NCBI GenBank assembly: GCA_013398055.1
Contig: VZRS01002789.1
Span: forward strand, 601,353 to 665,352
Direction of reading: 5' to 3'
Length of the DNA stretch: 64,000 nucleotides
From: Ifrita kowaldi
Taxonomy: Eukaryota; Chordata; Aves; Passeriformes; Cinclosomatidae
The notes under the pieces were generated by a model. The model made no database searches, was not told where the DNA came from, and saw only the letters and a program-made list of their open reading frames with translations. The position numbers and the translations under genes were made by a program. Shown in pieces: positions 33,449-47,255 of this stretch (position 1 is the stretch's first letter; each line of letters starts with the position of its first letter).

Positions 33449-33931
33449 TGTGGCACTATAATTGTCAGGAAGCAGCTGGCTACTCCCTAGGGGATGGAGG
33501 CCGGAAGCTGAGTGGGATAACTATGGTGGAGGAGGTGCCCAGCCATCCCAAGGACCTCCAGGGGCCAGCTGGGCCAAGGCGAGAAGGAATTGGTCTGCAG
33601 TCAGCCCTAGAAGGTACCAGAGGCTGTGCAGCACTGGGGAGGAGGGCAGGGAAAGATCGGAATCCAGTCCAGAGAGGGACACCGGTGTCACACACAGCCC
33701 TTAGGTGGCCTGGCAAGGGTACCAGGACAGGAATGCTGGCCCATGGCTGGGCAGAGCAGGACTGTGGCAAGTTGGGACCAATGTCCTGCAGTGTCACCGG
33801 GACAGGGAATGATAGCCCTGGGGGGCTGAAATGGGGCCCTGGGCCAAGGGCAGGGGGGAAGACCCTGGGGTAGGCAGGGCCATTAAAGCCTGGCAGGGCC
33901 CTCAAGGCCCTGGCAATACCTAAGTACCACA
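33449..33931 (+). mobile_element. GC-rich island, possibly an LTR
   Basis: A sharp 480-bp GC-rich segment inside AT-rich DNA, starting near TGTGGCACTATAATTG and ending near AAGTACCACA. It contains ATTAAAGCCTGGC close to the end, which would fit a poly(A) site in an LTR of TG...CA type. I found no target duplication and no family match from memory. Open frames on both strands (for example 33448-33873) follow from GC richness. It could also be a diverged GC-rich minisatellite or a CpG-island remnant. Confidence 0.35.
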
Positions 33932-36711
33932 GTGCTATATTTATTTATTAAAGATCGCTCAAGTCTAATGTGTCAAGTATAGATTCTATACATGTGGGAA
34001 ATGCTAAAGAAAGATTTTTTTTCTGGCAGATGTCTTAGTAGCTAATACATTTCTCCTCTTCAGTACTGATTATATATTATCCAGGACACTGGATATTTCA
34101 AATCTGTCGAGGTTTAAAGGCTAATGTTTTCCAACTGAGGAGTGAGGAGGGAAGTTCATTTAGAGCAATGTCATTTATAAAATTGAGCTTTGACTGTTAA
34201 ATTCCCAGGTTAAATATAAAATAGATTACCTTTTTCTTTTTCTTCCCCACTCTCAGCCTTAAGCTGACAAATTTAGAAATTTCAAAGTCTAAATCAGCAC
34301 TGCTTTCTTAAAGTATTCCTGAATAATTGTCAGTGACACCTCTTTTCTGCAACTTTTCTTCACTTTCTGTACCCAGTCTTGTACCATGAGTGCCATGCAA
34401 GCACCCGATGTACAGATATCTCAGGAAGAGCAGACCGTCAACATGGATTTGTAGGACGCAAGGTTGTTGCTGTTCCTCAGCCCACTTTCACTCAACTGCA
34501 GCAGTGGGTGAAGGTCAGAGGATCTGATCTGTAAAACCTGGGCAAACAGCACTGCTGTGTTTAATCAGAACAAATCTTTGTGCAGATGTTCAACCTCTAC
34601 GTAGATATGGGGAAGAGGATGGTGTTGTTAGAGCTTGTAGCATTAATATCACAGTCTCAAGGAGCACTGAATGGTATTTCAAAATAGTTACTTCTTAGGT
34701 AGTGAAGATGATCCTTTACCCATAACTTTAAATATTTAGTAGCATACAGAGGAAGTCAGTCTTGCTGGTTTAAAACCTGCAGAAGATGCTAGAAATTCTT
34801 GCTTTCAGATGATCACTGCAGCAGGCTTTTGGTTCATGCTTTGTGGGTTTCCATTGAATGTAGGATTACAGCACAGCTGTGATGTGCTGCTGAGCAGAAA
34901 CTGTCAAACACCTGAACACAGAATTGCTCTTCAAATTCAGCCCTCACTGATACATGAAACACAACTGCTTGTGTTCACACTAACCTATTTATTTCTGAAC
35001 CTTGCACAGCACCTCACCAGTTTTGAATGTGCACAGAACTTTCATATAGAAGGAGACTCTCCTTTGGAATAAATCAAATGGCAAATTAACTCTGCCTGGG
35101 GAACCCCTTGCCACACAGAAGATTGCTGAAGCCCCACCTCTTCAGGAAGCGTAGACTCCTTATTGTCCTTTGCCTGATGTGATGATAATTATATACCTGT
35201 CACCCTACCTACTTCTTTTAGCATGCAACATTCACATTTTCTGCAACAACCTACCACTTAGTTCTCTTCCACTTTTTAAATAGTGCTGACTGGTAGTTTT
35301 TAATTAAGCCTTGACAGTTGAAATTTGCATTCAAAAAAGCAGATGAAGGTGCTGGCATTGGATTTTCTAATATTTTGGAATGGATTTAGATTGTGTATTA
35401 TTTTATCATGCAGAGCATTCTACTTGCACACAACCCTGCATGCATGCACACATGCTTACCAGGACCTTCCAGGTTCTACAGACACTGTGTGCAAGGTTTA
35501 AGGCTGCTTCCCTGAAAGCATTGTAAATTGGCATTTCATGCTTTAATGCTTTGTTAATGGAGTATAAACAAGCATGCTGAGTGATTTCTGTTGCTCTGAG
35601 AAGAACATTGTTCTTGTCTGGTTCATTATTTGTTTGTACATGCCAGCTCACAAAATTGCTGTGAGTAGATGGACAAACAACTAAGAGAAGTTTTATCAGT
35701 TTCGGGATTTTGGGGAGAAATGACCCAGGGAAAGACCCAAACAATGGAACACTACAACACTTAAAGAGCTACAGTATACTTTTCACTTTTCTTTAAGAGG
35801 CTCTCAGTCCCACTAGAAGTTCTTGACTTGACATGCATTTAGCTAAACAAATTTTCCCTTTGTATCCATTGACTTCAATAGATTTTGTGCTTGACAGTGG
35901 TATAAGTCAAGTCATTTTTGATTAGGTTCTAAAAGCTAAAGCTTCAAATCTGCTCCAATTAATGCTTCTTTTGATGAAATGATGCATATGTTGTGCTTCA
36001 AGCTAGGCTTCCAGCTTTTTAAGGATTTTCTATACAATTCCACTGATAATTAGTCACTGCAGGTATCTGTAGAGCTAAACACCTTTTGCTGCCTTTATGA
36101 CCAGTAATAGCAGAAAAATGCAATTATGATAGAATAACAAGGATGGAGCTTACAAAGTCACCTCTTCTGTCTTAGCATGAGCTGTAAAGTTAAAGAGCAT
36201 ATACCTGATCAAATTTCTGGGCTGAGAGATACTTTTGAGAAAATGTAGATGACAAGTTCATAGATTGTATTTCTGAAATTTCTCTTTTTTAACTTATGAC
36301 CTATGGATTCACCTTCTTTTTCATTAATTATTTCTTATGGGTCCTGTATGACATCTGAAGCACAACAACAACAGTATGGCTGTGAGATGGCAGCTGAGGT
36401 CACACATCCAAACCAAGGAACAACTACTGGAGACCTGTAAAAAAATACCACAGACAAAAGCCTAGAAAAAATTTTCACCCTTTATATCACAAGCCTTATT
36501 TAAATTCTTTATATTAATAGTATCTTTGGGTCAAAATCCAGCATAATTTCTACTGTACTGCTTTTACAGCACTAAATAATGTTGATTGGATCTTTTTCTT
36601 TTAAAAATTAAAAGAACAATAGTCCAGTTTATGTCTGGTCACTGAAAGATGATTTCATCACAGCAAAAATGATGTAAATAAAATAATTTTTAAAAAATTA
36701 ATTTAGATGCT
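33932..36711. other. Unique sequence, nothing recognised
   Basis: AT-rich. The frames at 34809-35072 (+) and 35744-35406 (-) have no supporting signals. No repeat family recognised. Confidence 0.55.
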
Positions 36712-36723
36712 GCTGTCAGGTGC

Positions 36724-37406
36724 CAAAGCAGAGATTTCCTTGCAGCCAGTTCTGAAGACTATGCTGATGCAAGTCATCCCCCTGAAGCACATGGAGGACC
36801 ATGCTGGAGCATATACTCATGCTGCAGCCCATGGAAGGACCCAAGCAGGAGCAGGGGGATGTGTCCTGAAGGAAGCTGCAGTCCATGGAGATTTCACATC
36901 GGAACAGGCTCCTGGTAGGAGCTGCTGTCTGTCTAGAGAAGCAGGTTTTCTGGCAAGGCCTGTGACCCCATGGGGCACTCACATTGGAACAGTCTGTTTC
37001 TGAAGGACTATGCCCAGTGGGAACACTGGAGCAGTTCGTGGAGGACTGTGTCTTATGGAAAGGACCCCATGATGGGGCAGAGAAGGAATGTGAGGAGGAA
37101 GGAGACAGAGAGATGAAGTGTTATGAACCAACCTAAACCTCCATTCTCTTTGCACTGCTTGAAGGGGAGCAGATAGAAGATTCAGGAGTGAAATTCAGCC
37201 TGTGAAGAAGTTGTTTATAGTACTGTTTGTTTTTATTTCTCATCATCCAAGTCTCTTATTAATTGGCAATCAAATGAATTAATTTCCCTGAGCTGAATCA
37301 GTGTCATCTGTGCTGGTAATTGTTGAGCAATGCTCCTGTCTTTATCTTGACCCATAAACTTTTCACCATGTTTTCCCCCACCATGTAGATGAACAGAGCG
37401 GCTGAG
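36724..37406 (+). mobile_element. Truncated LTR of the 22668 family, plus strand
   Basis: Follows the middle and 3' part of the LTR at 22668: GCAGAGATTTCCTTGCAGCC, CATGGAGGACCATGCTGGAGC, CAGGTTTTCTGGCAAGGCCTG, and the 3' block TGGTAATTGTTGAGCAATGC. About the first 300 bp are missing, and the last bases (normally ...CCAACCCACNACA) are eroded near 37406. The AATAAA seen in other copies is mutated here. More diverged than the copy at 22668. Confidence 0.85.
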
Positions 37407-37411
37407 AGAGA

Positions 37412-40400
37412 ACTTAACAATTATTTTTCTGACCTAATAATTTTGAGCTTTGTCTTTGAGAAAGATTAAGTAAATATTCTGCAATTCAACTATCTTTTTA
37501 TGTTTATAATTCCTTTTGTCTTCATTAGGACGCACAGCATGAAGGAAAAACAGTCTAGATGAAGGTGTCCTAGAGACTGGACTGCCTTGGATGCCATTAC
37601 AATCCCATTACTTCGTGCTGACTTAACACTCAGAGCAGATGACTGAGTTATAATAGAGTGTCCAGCTTTAGTCACAATTCATCCAAAGACAAGTTTGACT
37701 TTGGCTTGGAAACCTAGAAGTCAGATTTAAATCTCAGATGGCCTCTGTTCTGGCTGGATAGGATGGCCTTCCTAATTCACAGGAGTGAAAAAACCTCTTT
37801 CCAAAGCAGAAGTAAAATTTGAAATGGAAGAAGGGGATATAAAACCAATCCTGTTTAATATGCAGGCAGCACAGACGGTGCAGAAGGCTGCAGTGAGCCA
37901 AGATGAATTAGCCTCCCCTAGCTTATAAAAATAAAATAAATGGCACCTTTCAAACAAATCCTTCTGTGAAACAGAACCAGCCTTTGCAATGAAAATGCTG
38001 CCAAAAGCTTTCTCTTGGAGAAGCCTAGAGTTCGTCAGGCCTTAAGCAACAATACTCTTCAGGTTATCTGATTCACTGTATTCCTGGGTAATAGCAGAAC
38101 CACTGACAACAATAAAGTAAGCACAGCAAGATGGTCATACAATTTTTGACAGGGCACCCATGCTTCAACCATGCAGCAAAATGAGAAAGAGGTAACCACC
38201 ATACCAGGAAGGAGCCTGGGAGGGGAGAAGCCGTAGGAGAGAAGACTGTACCAGGTCTTGCGTGGTCTTCTTCACATAGCTTTTGAGAGTCAGACACTCA
38301 TTTCCTCCAGCTGAACATGTAAGACTTGACTGCTAGCTATAACATTTCAGCTGGATAATCTTTTAGATCTTTTGGAACCAAGACCCAACACATAAAGTGG
38401 GCATTGTGAGATTAGGGTCTCTTCAATAAGTTGCCTTGGTTGGGGAAAGCAAGGGCTTTTAGAAGGTAAGTCTTAACAAAGGTATTTCTCATCAGTCTTT
38501 TCTATCCTGTATTACCTGAGACACCTCTGAGTTCATCTATGTTTGGGTTCATGTTTGAGACTCAACCCTGTGTGTTCACAGCCCCTTCTATTCTTCTACT
38601 CTTTCCCTTCATGTTTAATACGTAATTGCCCATCTTGTCTGCTGAGTCTAGGGGTCATGAAGAACAAGATGGGAACTACATCTGACAGAAAGAGCATCAA
38701 GGTTCCTCTTTGCAAATAACCAGAACTGTCAGATGGAATCGAGCTGTCAGTTGGAATTGTTGCCTAAGATTCAAGAAGACAAAAGTTAGAGATGTTGTGT
38801 CTTCTGTGGAGATATTTCTCTTTTTTAATAATACATATCTGCGTTTCTGGGTCAAGAGTGAAGTGCTGAGACTCCTGGGTGCAGCCACTGTTTGGAGTCA
38901 TTGGGACAATCAGCACCTCATGCCTATGACTGGAGTGAGCTTCTGAAGACTTGCTGAGAACCTTTGATGGAAGTAAAACCTCTGAAAAAACTTTATTGCT
39001 GTTGACAGCTGATAGGAAGTGACTAAAGTAGACTTTTGAGGACAGCTGAGCTGGTAAGATTACTCTTTTGATCCCTCAGGGCCTTAAACCCCTAGACACC
39101 AAACAGTAAAGATCATAAGGAACTGTGTGGGGAATAAAAATAGTAAAATACTTGGGATGAGATTAGTAAAACCAGAGGGGCTTAAGTGTATTTGTCTGGA
39201 GAGGAGGAGACTAAATGAAGGGTGGATATTTAGATTAAGAAGATCACAGGGACTAAAAAGTTTCTTCTCTTTACTATGTTACATATCAAAAAGACAATAG
39301 GAGAGATGATTAAATGAAAGGGCAGTCCATGTGAAAGAAACAGAGAATAAGAACTATATGCAGCCTACAGTATCCTTCTAGAATTTACTCCCACATGAAA
39401 TCTTTAAGTCACCTCTATGCCCTGATTTCTTAAGGAAGTGAGATAAATTGCTACTTAATAATGATATGCAGTATCAAGAAATTTAATATAATAAAATAGA
39501 TAACAAAAGGTCATATTTCAAGATATAAACACCTCAGCCATGATGGCCAGTTAAAGGAATGTTATTTATCCCTACACCTGATGTGTTATTCCATAGTAGC
39601 TTAGATATCTTACTAGAGAACCTTTCTTCTTTTAAAGCCAAAAGTTCACCATTGTCAGAAACGTGATATGGGTCTAGACAGACCAATGGCTTAACCTGGC
39701 ATGACAGTTTTTAGGAACCAGTGCCTGATCTCTATGAATGTAAGAAATGCACACAGCAGGAAGGCTTAGAGCTGGCTTCTCCTATAAAAGCTGCGGTATG
39801 GTGGAGAAAAACAGAAATAGGTACAAGTGGGTGTAACTTCACTGAAGTCTATTTCCAGGTGCTGAGGATCTAACCTGTTATATTTCAAATACCATCGTGG
39901 GTTTTTATTCCGCATGTATTCTTTACCTGTCGAACATGCATAATGGTGGGATAATTTATTTTGTAAATGTGACAATCAATGTCTTCTCCACATTTTGTAG
40001 AGGATTAAAAGCAGGAGCTGGAGGCACCAGCATCATTGTCAGATTTCCCAACAAATCAGTCAGAGATGGCAGCACTCTCAATTGACATAGCTCAGCTTTT
40101 AGATTCATCCTCCACATGCAATATTGAAAATGCTTGTAGCATCCTCAGCAGGTGACATATCACTGTTCAGTCCCAGGTTATAATTAAAGCTCCTTGTTTA
40201 TCTGGGAAATGTGAAAACAATAAGTAAAAATAAAACCCTATACAAAGGTCGTCTTCTGAACTTCTAGTAAATTGGAAGACTTCCGGTAAACCATATTAAC
40301 AAAAAAATGCCTTTCCCATCAGTAAAGTTGCTTGTGGTAGTTCTAGGGATAACCTAAGTACTAACACGGTTAAAAAGGAGATAATTAACTTAATGGAAGA

Positions 40401-41792
40401 GCTTTGCTTCTCAGAGTTAGATGGTGAAAACTATTACAGTCTTTCATGAAAACACTATATATGTATTGGTCTAGGACTGAAATTCTAGGGTACCTTGAAG
40501 AAGATTAATTGAAAAAACATACATTTGAGTTTCATAGGAAAAAAAATACATAATGAAAAATATTTTAAAACTTAAAAGAAAAACCCCCATTCACTTGGAT
40601 TTACAATTCTTTATTTCTGCTTAAGGTAACCATTGGCATATTTATTTCACAGCTTTTTCTCCATTCTCTTTTATTTGACTTTTTTTCTTAGAAAGGCAAG
40701 AGACTGTTTAAAAATATTTTTCCCCCACTTATTTTAACAACTTTACATTGGTTTTATTTTGGTTTTCAATATGAAATTAAGGAAAATGCAAAATTCTTTG
40801 TTATGGTTCAGAGGACTAAAAAGTGAAAATTAAAATGTAATTAATTTTTATAAAGATTTTTTCATTCAGTTTGTGGTTTTGGCATGGAAGAAATATTTTG
40901 ATGAGGATTTGCACGTCAGTTCTCCACAACACTTTCTGGGAAACATACCATCTTTCCCAGAGGCCTGGGTATCTGAAAATTAAGGATAATTCCAATCCTT
41001 AGTTGCTTTGAGCAAGACACAATAAGCATACTCGCTAAATCATAATGTAGGAACAGTAATCTTGGAATCAAAAGGAGATGTGGATTAGAATGCAGATGAG
41101 ATCAATTTACCAATGTATTGATCTCACTGGTTATTCTGAAGTGAAACATCAATAATGGATGAGGTTTCATGCATCCTTAGAGTGAACCTATTACCAGTAT
41201 TGACAGGAATAGCTCAGGGTCTTGTAGTTCAGGCCCACCCTCTTGCAGCTGGGGCAAACAACTGCTATGGCTGCTTTGATAACGATTTTTGAGAGAACAA
41301 GGTAATCAGCCAGAAGTAAAATCAGTTCACCCAGGGGAAACCACAGCCTCTTGTCCACTTCTACCGACCTGGGGAAGGAAACTGATTTCACGCGTGAATG
41401 ACTCTTCCTCTGTTTTCTCATAGACTGAAAGAACACTGCTTCTAATCCTCAGTGGAAGGGGAGATCTCCTTAAATGCATTAACTGTGGATAGTAGCCTTT
41501 GGCTGATTCCCAGTACATTCATTTTGCTCTCCTGCAGGATGGTCACAACTGCACCTCATCTAAACCTTTATATTCTCTGGCAGAAATTCCCATGCAGGCA
41601 TGGAAAAGGCTGCCAGGAGAATCTCAAATTCATTGCCAGTTTACACATTGACTTTATGAGTTCCCTGATGCTTTCTCATCACCCACAAACAAGTCAAAAC
41701 TGAAATAAATTTAAGAACTGAAGGCAAGGTGTAATGTCCAGATCTATAACAGGCTATATCATTGCCAACTCTCAAAATGCTTATAAAGAGAT
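37412..41792. other. Unique sequence, nothing recognised
   Basis: Over four kilobases without a recognised repeat or supported exon. A-rich and T-rich patches around 40450-40860. A frame at 41191-41436 (-) is open but unsupported. Confidence 0.5.
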
Positions 41793-41915
41793 TCAGAATT
41801 ATCAGCACCATTTTAGATGTTGAGAAACTGAAATATGAGGATGTGATTTGCACAAATTCAGCTCATACGGAAAGCAGTCTCACATTTCCTGAGTCCTGGT
41901 CCACTTATGCTGAAA
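41793..41915 (+). mobile_element. MIR-like ancient SINE remnant
   Basis: The order ATTATCAGCACCATTTTAG, GAGAAACTGAAATATGAGG, GATTTGCACAAATTCAGC, then CCTGAGTCCTGGTCC follows the tail half of amniote MIR/core-SINE consensus (ATTATCCCCATTTTACAGATG, GAGGAAACTGAGGCACAGAG, GACTTGCCCAAGGTCACACAGC), with the divergence expected of a very old copy. The open frame 41762-41965 through it is incidental. Confidence 0.45.
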
Positions 41916-42744
41916 TTAATTTAGAAAATCCCAGAAATATTCAGATTTGGAGTCCCAAATTGTGAATTAATAACAAGAGAGGAGGAAAAAATAGGATAAA
42001 AACTAGTAGCACTGAAGGAAACTTCCTAATACATAAGGAAGCCAGTTTGTTAGAAAGGAAAGGTCAAGATGCTTCCTCACCCACTGAATTAAGATATTAG
42101 ATTCACCTCGGTATACTGGAGCCATTGGCTACCAGCTGCATTTGACAGTAAATCAGGCAAGCTCCACTGATTTATAGCATACACTCAGTAGTGATCTCCA
42201 TTCCCCTCCAAGACCCCCCAAAAATGGCTGTGCTGACAAAGAAAGCCGGCTGTGGAGAGACCATGGAGGGAGAGTGAAGGAGAGCGTCTGAAAGTTCAGA
42301 TTTGATCCACCCTGCCAGAGGACCATCTATAGTGACAAGCAAGAATCCAAATTGCCCAGAAAACACCGGAAAGAATTAGTGGGAATGAGTACTAGCTTAG
42401 TCCAGTCATTGTCTTCTCTAGTCTGGACCATGAAGCAAACTTTTCTCCACCATGAAGCAAATTTTGGGTGTTTTTTCTGCCTCCCATTGCTGTATGTGTA
42501 TCCCGCTGGTGATTATTGACTGCCCTTTGAAAACAGAGAGGCACCCGAGCAATGCATATACAGCCTGATGCTCAGAACAGCTGATGCTTTCTAACAGTAA
42601 GTCCAAGTTAATAAACTGTTCTGGATGATGGGACTTGCTCACCCAACACCTTAAAAAGGACTGCTATTTCCTTTGCACAGTTTCACTGCAAATTCGGTGT
42701 TACCACTCTTAAACACATAGGTAAATGTGTTCTGTGCTGAAAAT
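41916..42744. other. Unique sequence, nothing recognised
   Basis: Mixed composition; antisense frames at 42172-42642 unsupported. The CR1 copy begins soon after. Confidence 0.55.
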
Positions 42745-43237
42745 GGCACTGGCGTCCTGATGGACCCCATGCTAAGCATGAATCAGGAGCATGTCTTGAT
42801 AGATGTGAAAGGTCCCAACATACTGGACTACATTACTATGAGGGTGGCCACTGGACTGAAGGCAATGATGATTTTTCTTCTATTCAGCACTTTCTGTGCT
42901 ACATCGAGAAAACTCCATCCAGTTTTCAGCTCTTCAGTCCAAACAAGATGTTTGCAAACAGGAGATAGTTCAGGGGAGGGCACTGAGATGGTGAGGACTG
43001 AAGTGCATGTCCTGTGCAGAGAGGCTCAGGAAGCTGGGCTTGGTCAGCCTGGAGCTGAGAAGGCTTTGGGGGAACCCACTGTTTGGAAGAGCTTGGCCGG
43101 AAAAATTCTATCCTTGGAGGTTTTTAGGACCTGGCTGGACAAGCTCTGAGCAACCTGCTCTGCATTGAGCAGATGTTTGACTAAGACATATCCTAAAGTC
43201 TCTTCTAACTTGGATAAATTGTATTATTCTATCAAAC
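42745..43237 (+). mobile_element. CR1 LINE, plus strand, diverged
   Basis: Sense-strand CR1 order: a diverged ATGCTAAGCATGAATCAGGAG block, the GGACTACATTACTATGAGGG and GGTGAGGACTGAAGTGCATG region, CTTGGTCAGCCTGGAGCTGAG, then a 3' end TTGTATTATTCTATC. Several deletions. The 140-codon frame at 42727-43149 is a chance open frame through this copy. Confidence 0.8.
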
Positions 43238-43264
43238 AAAATGATGCTCTAATAGGTGAGGCTC

Positions 43265-43345
43265 AGTGTGTATGACGGCTGGACTCAGTGGCCAGCTCTG
43301 CCACAGCTTTCTTGTGCAGACAAGTTATTTGATCAGTGATCCTAA
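43265..43345 (+). mobile_element. Possible MIR-like SINE remnant
   Basis: CTGGACTCAGTGGCCAGCTCTGCCACAG followed by GCAGACAAGTTATTTGATC resembles the MIR core (CAGCTCTGCCACTTAC then GGCAAGTTACTTAACC). Short and diverged, so tentative. Confidence 0.35.
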
Positions 43346-46300
43346 ATGACATTTGAACATCTAACTCTTCTTGCTCTCCTCCTTCAGGAGGAGTCAGGTG
43401 TGTATGTAAGAGTTAGAAACCTATGTATATTTGTGGAACTATTTGTTCCATTCCATAGAGTTCTAAAGTTGAAATGACAAACTACTCCAGAAGATCATTG
43501 TGATGGTAAATTGATTGATATTTTTATTACAGGGATGAAAAAGTCAAAGGATGTTGATAATAACAGTAAAGTTCAATAAGTGTTGCTGTGATGCAGGGTT
43601 GCTGATAAATAAATAAATCAGGTAGCGTATAATTAAAATGTAAAGAAAAGTCCCAGGCCTTCAGTGTGTCTACATCTCAGGTCATAGACCATCAAGCAAA
43701 TAAAACACCCACTAGATTTTCCATATTTTGGGTCAATACCCACCCAAATGTGTTTCAAGGTGAAGAAGAATTAGCAGCTATTGCTCATTATCAGGAAGGC
43801 CTGAAAAAACTGATTTCAGGGGAAAAGAAAGCAATCCCTGAATTACAGTTAAGCCAGACCAGCCTTGAAAGTTGAGAAGTTGAGACATCGAACCTGTTTG
43901 TCTGACAGAGAGAAAAACAGGCGATAAAGCACAGAAGTTAAGACCAGAAATGTGAAATATGCTCAGCATTTTGAACTTCAGTTTGAAGCCAAATTCCCAG
44001 TAAACACTGCAGCAATTTCTGTATTTAGTTCTGAGTGTTGCTTTGCTCTTTTTCATTATCTAGCCCAGCTTTGCAGTGTGCACCTCTCATTTCACCACAC
44101 AGAGCTAAGCCCTGGCATCTTGGGACAGAGCAGACAGAAGAGAGTCTTCTCAGAAAACATCATCTTCTCTGCAGCCCCTCAAAATGTCCCAGTGCTCTTC
44201 CCTGTCACCTTTTCTGGTTTAAAAATGACTGGGAAAACTCGGTGTGTTTTCTCATTGCCAAGGGAACTTGATGTCTAAGTTGTTTGGACCTGACACACTG
44301 GACTCCCCGTTAATATTTATAGATCTTAAAGAGGATCCAAATTTTACACCAGAAATATGCTTCAGACAAAATAATTCTGAGCATGGGTCATATAGCTCAT
44401 GCCTTACATTTATGTTTGTTTAGGTTTTGGGGTTTTTTTAAAACAAATCATACAATTGCAGTTCCTATAGGCAAGTGACTGATTAATAGGGTCGGCAAAT
44501 TGACAAGCCTTCACAACAATTATAGACAGGACAGGAGTTGCTAAAAGACCAAGTTTTCCAGTATAGCCTCTTCTTTTTAAGTTAGGGCAAGGTTGCCCTC
44601 ATTTATTCCTGAAAGTTCCTTGACATGGATTAAGTTGTCCACCATGTTTATATAATTTTCCTAGCTGGATATTTCTGACCATTGTGCCAAAAGGCAGGTA
44701 TCTTTGTTTTTATTTCTAGCCTTATTTCTCAGTAATGCCTTTCCTACAGTGTTAAGTCCTTCCCTGGCTATTCACCAATGCTAGAGTGATCATTTCCATA
44801 CATGGAAAAGCTTTAACTACAGAAGAGTCAGTAGCACATTCTCAGATTTTCTACCTTTTCTGCTTGCCTTTAGATAAACCGGAACTTGGTTTTCCTATGC
44901 CTAGAGTTAAAAGTTTAAACATCCTCATCTCTTCTCAACAGCAAACTTGAAGTGGTAGGTACTTCTGAAAGAGAGACCAGATGTTTTTGAACACATCTGT
45001 GAAGAATCAGCATTTGTCTGTGAATTCTGCATGCACAACAATTTGTTCCACAAAGCCATCTCAGCTGAATTTCCTAGAAGAGTAGCCTGTAAAATAGATG
45101 AACTCATATATCTTCTTAGGTGTGATGTCTTTTTTTTGGCAGGAGAAGCAGACTCTCCTTTAACCGCAAGGTAAGATACTGCTTGAACTCAAGTCTGGCT
45201 ATTTTTCATTATGATCCTAGTTACAGTAGTAAAAGCCTTCATGGTATTTTTTAAGAGCCATGACAAAAATAAGGGAGACCATATTTTTACTTAGTTCAAC
45301 CTGTGCAGTCTTAATTATGTTTAATTTTAACTTTTAATTTATTGTGTTTTCTCACATATAAACAAGAATATTTAAAGCTACAGGAGTTAAGAAAGAAAAA
45401 AAACCAAAACGTGGGAGCATGTGGCTGTCATTTGGTCCAGAAGATATCTGAGGTTTTTTTCACTGTAAGTAACTTCAAATGTTAAAAATGGGTTATTTTC
45501 CATGCCATGTGGAAAAGTGAAAAACATAATTGCAGGACCTTCTACACAGTTTTAGATAGCAAGACTCACTCTGCAGACCATATCACTCCAAATGAAAAGC
45601 TGCCATCTCTCTGTGCTTTCTGATTTGAGCGCCAAACTGAATATCAAGAGGCACAGGCAACTATGTCTAGAATTAAACTTCTTTCACGCTTTGCATCATG
45701 AGACTTTGTATTCTAACTGCCAAGTTTTAGCACTACGGGCTTAAATCTTCATGTTGAGATTCTGCCACAGGATAAATAATTTTGAATTTTTAACCAAAAT
45801 AGGCAAGCTATATCCAAGTGCAAAGTATATTTTCCCCTTAATAAAAAGAATTAAAAAGTGCATTTATCCTGTGACCACTTCACACACTTCCAGAACTTGG
45901 ACTTAATGCATCAAGAACCTGAAATTTTGCAGGGACGGGAAGGAAAGCCCCAGTACTAGAGACGTAGATATGGTTTATTCTACTTAAAATGAAAAGCAAG
46001 AAACTGGCAAGCAAACTGCCCTAGGTTTCTGCCTCCGAAAGAATTCCAGACTGGGTTTTGGTTCCAGACTGAGTTTGGCAGATGCATTCTCCACAGGCTG
46101 TAACTCCCCTGACCAGGTTCCCACTGCTTCCAGCTTCTTCCTGCCATTAGGTTTTCCACACACTGGACATGGCCCTCCTGTGGGAGCTGAGTAAGAACTA
46201 TTCAAGCAGTTTTTTTTCTCCTCAGGCAGCACACCATTTTAATGGGGTGTTTTCTAAGGGAAATTAAGAAACTGTATATAATGCAATATACATACTAAAA

Positions 46301-46802
46301 ATGTTGGAACACTTAAAAGTAAAGAAGTTGTAGAATTAGTACTGGTTTTGCAAATATGCATTCAACCCCAATGTGTAAATGTATCATGGTAAGAGGGATT
46401 ATTCAGTCATGGTTTCCTGGGATATTATTCATCTCACTTCATGTTAACTGCCTCAAATATAGATTACAAGTGGAAATATACTTCCTTAATCATCAGCAAG
46501 AGATGGCACCACCATGGGCAACTCATCCCATACCATAATAAATATTGAAGGTATTTATTTGAGTAAATAGGGAAATTGGACACTTCTGAATAGCATTGCA
46601 TCTAAGAAGTAAGAGGTCCAGTACTTTCAGCACCATTCAACCTGATGGGAACTGAACTCATGCTGCTCAACAGATCATAGCGTGTTCTAATGTCAAGGGA
46701 TATCCCAGCCTAAAATGAACAGAAAGGAAGATGATTTTTGGAGGCTTATAGAAGGGATTGTAAACTTTCACCTTTCTCCCCAGAGCAGGAATTTTTCCCA
46801 GG
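43346..46802. other. Unique sequence, nothing recognised
   Basis: No repeat family or exon with good splice sites. Open frames at 43952-44278 (+) and 44056-43778 (-) overlap one another and lack support. Confidence 0.5.
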
Positions 46803-47255
46803 ATCACAGAACGGATAGGGTTGTAAGGGACCATTGGAGGTAGTCTAGTCCTACCTCCCTGCTCAACCAGGGTCCTCTAGAGCAGATTACTCAGATTTGT
46901 GTCCAGATGGCTTTTGAATGTCTCCAGGATAGGAGATTCCACAACCTCTCTGGGCAGCCTGTTCCAGTAGCTCAGTCACCCACACAGTAAAGTTCTTCCT
47001 TATGTTCAGGCAGAATTTCCTGTGTTCCAGTTTCTGCCCATGGCTTCTTGTCCTATTGCTTGGCACCACTGACAACAGCCTGGCTCTACTCTCTTGGCAT
47101 CCACTTTAGATAATTATGTACCAATGTATATACTTCTATGTCATGTATATAAGATCCCCTCTCAATTTCCTCTCCAGGCTAAACAGACCCCCTCCTTCAG
47201 CCTTTCCATGAGAGAGATTCTCCAGTGCTCTGATGATGTTTGTAGCCCACTTTTC
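46803..47255 (-). mobile_element. CR1 LINE 3' part, older subfamily, minus strand
   Basis: Marks on the plus strand: ATCACAGAACGGATAGGG, CCTCCCTGCTCAACCAGGGTC, GATTCCACAACCTCTCTGGG, TTGTCCTATTGCTTGGCACCAC and GATCCCCTCTCAATTTCC. The variant (a GGCACCAC block in place of CACTACATGC) is that of a CR1 subfamily different from the copies at 12766 and 48731. Confidence 0.9.

Noticed and set aside
42727..43149. 140-codon plus-strand open frame
   Set aside because: Its second half is a CR1 copy in sense orientation and the first half matches diverged CR1 as well.
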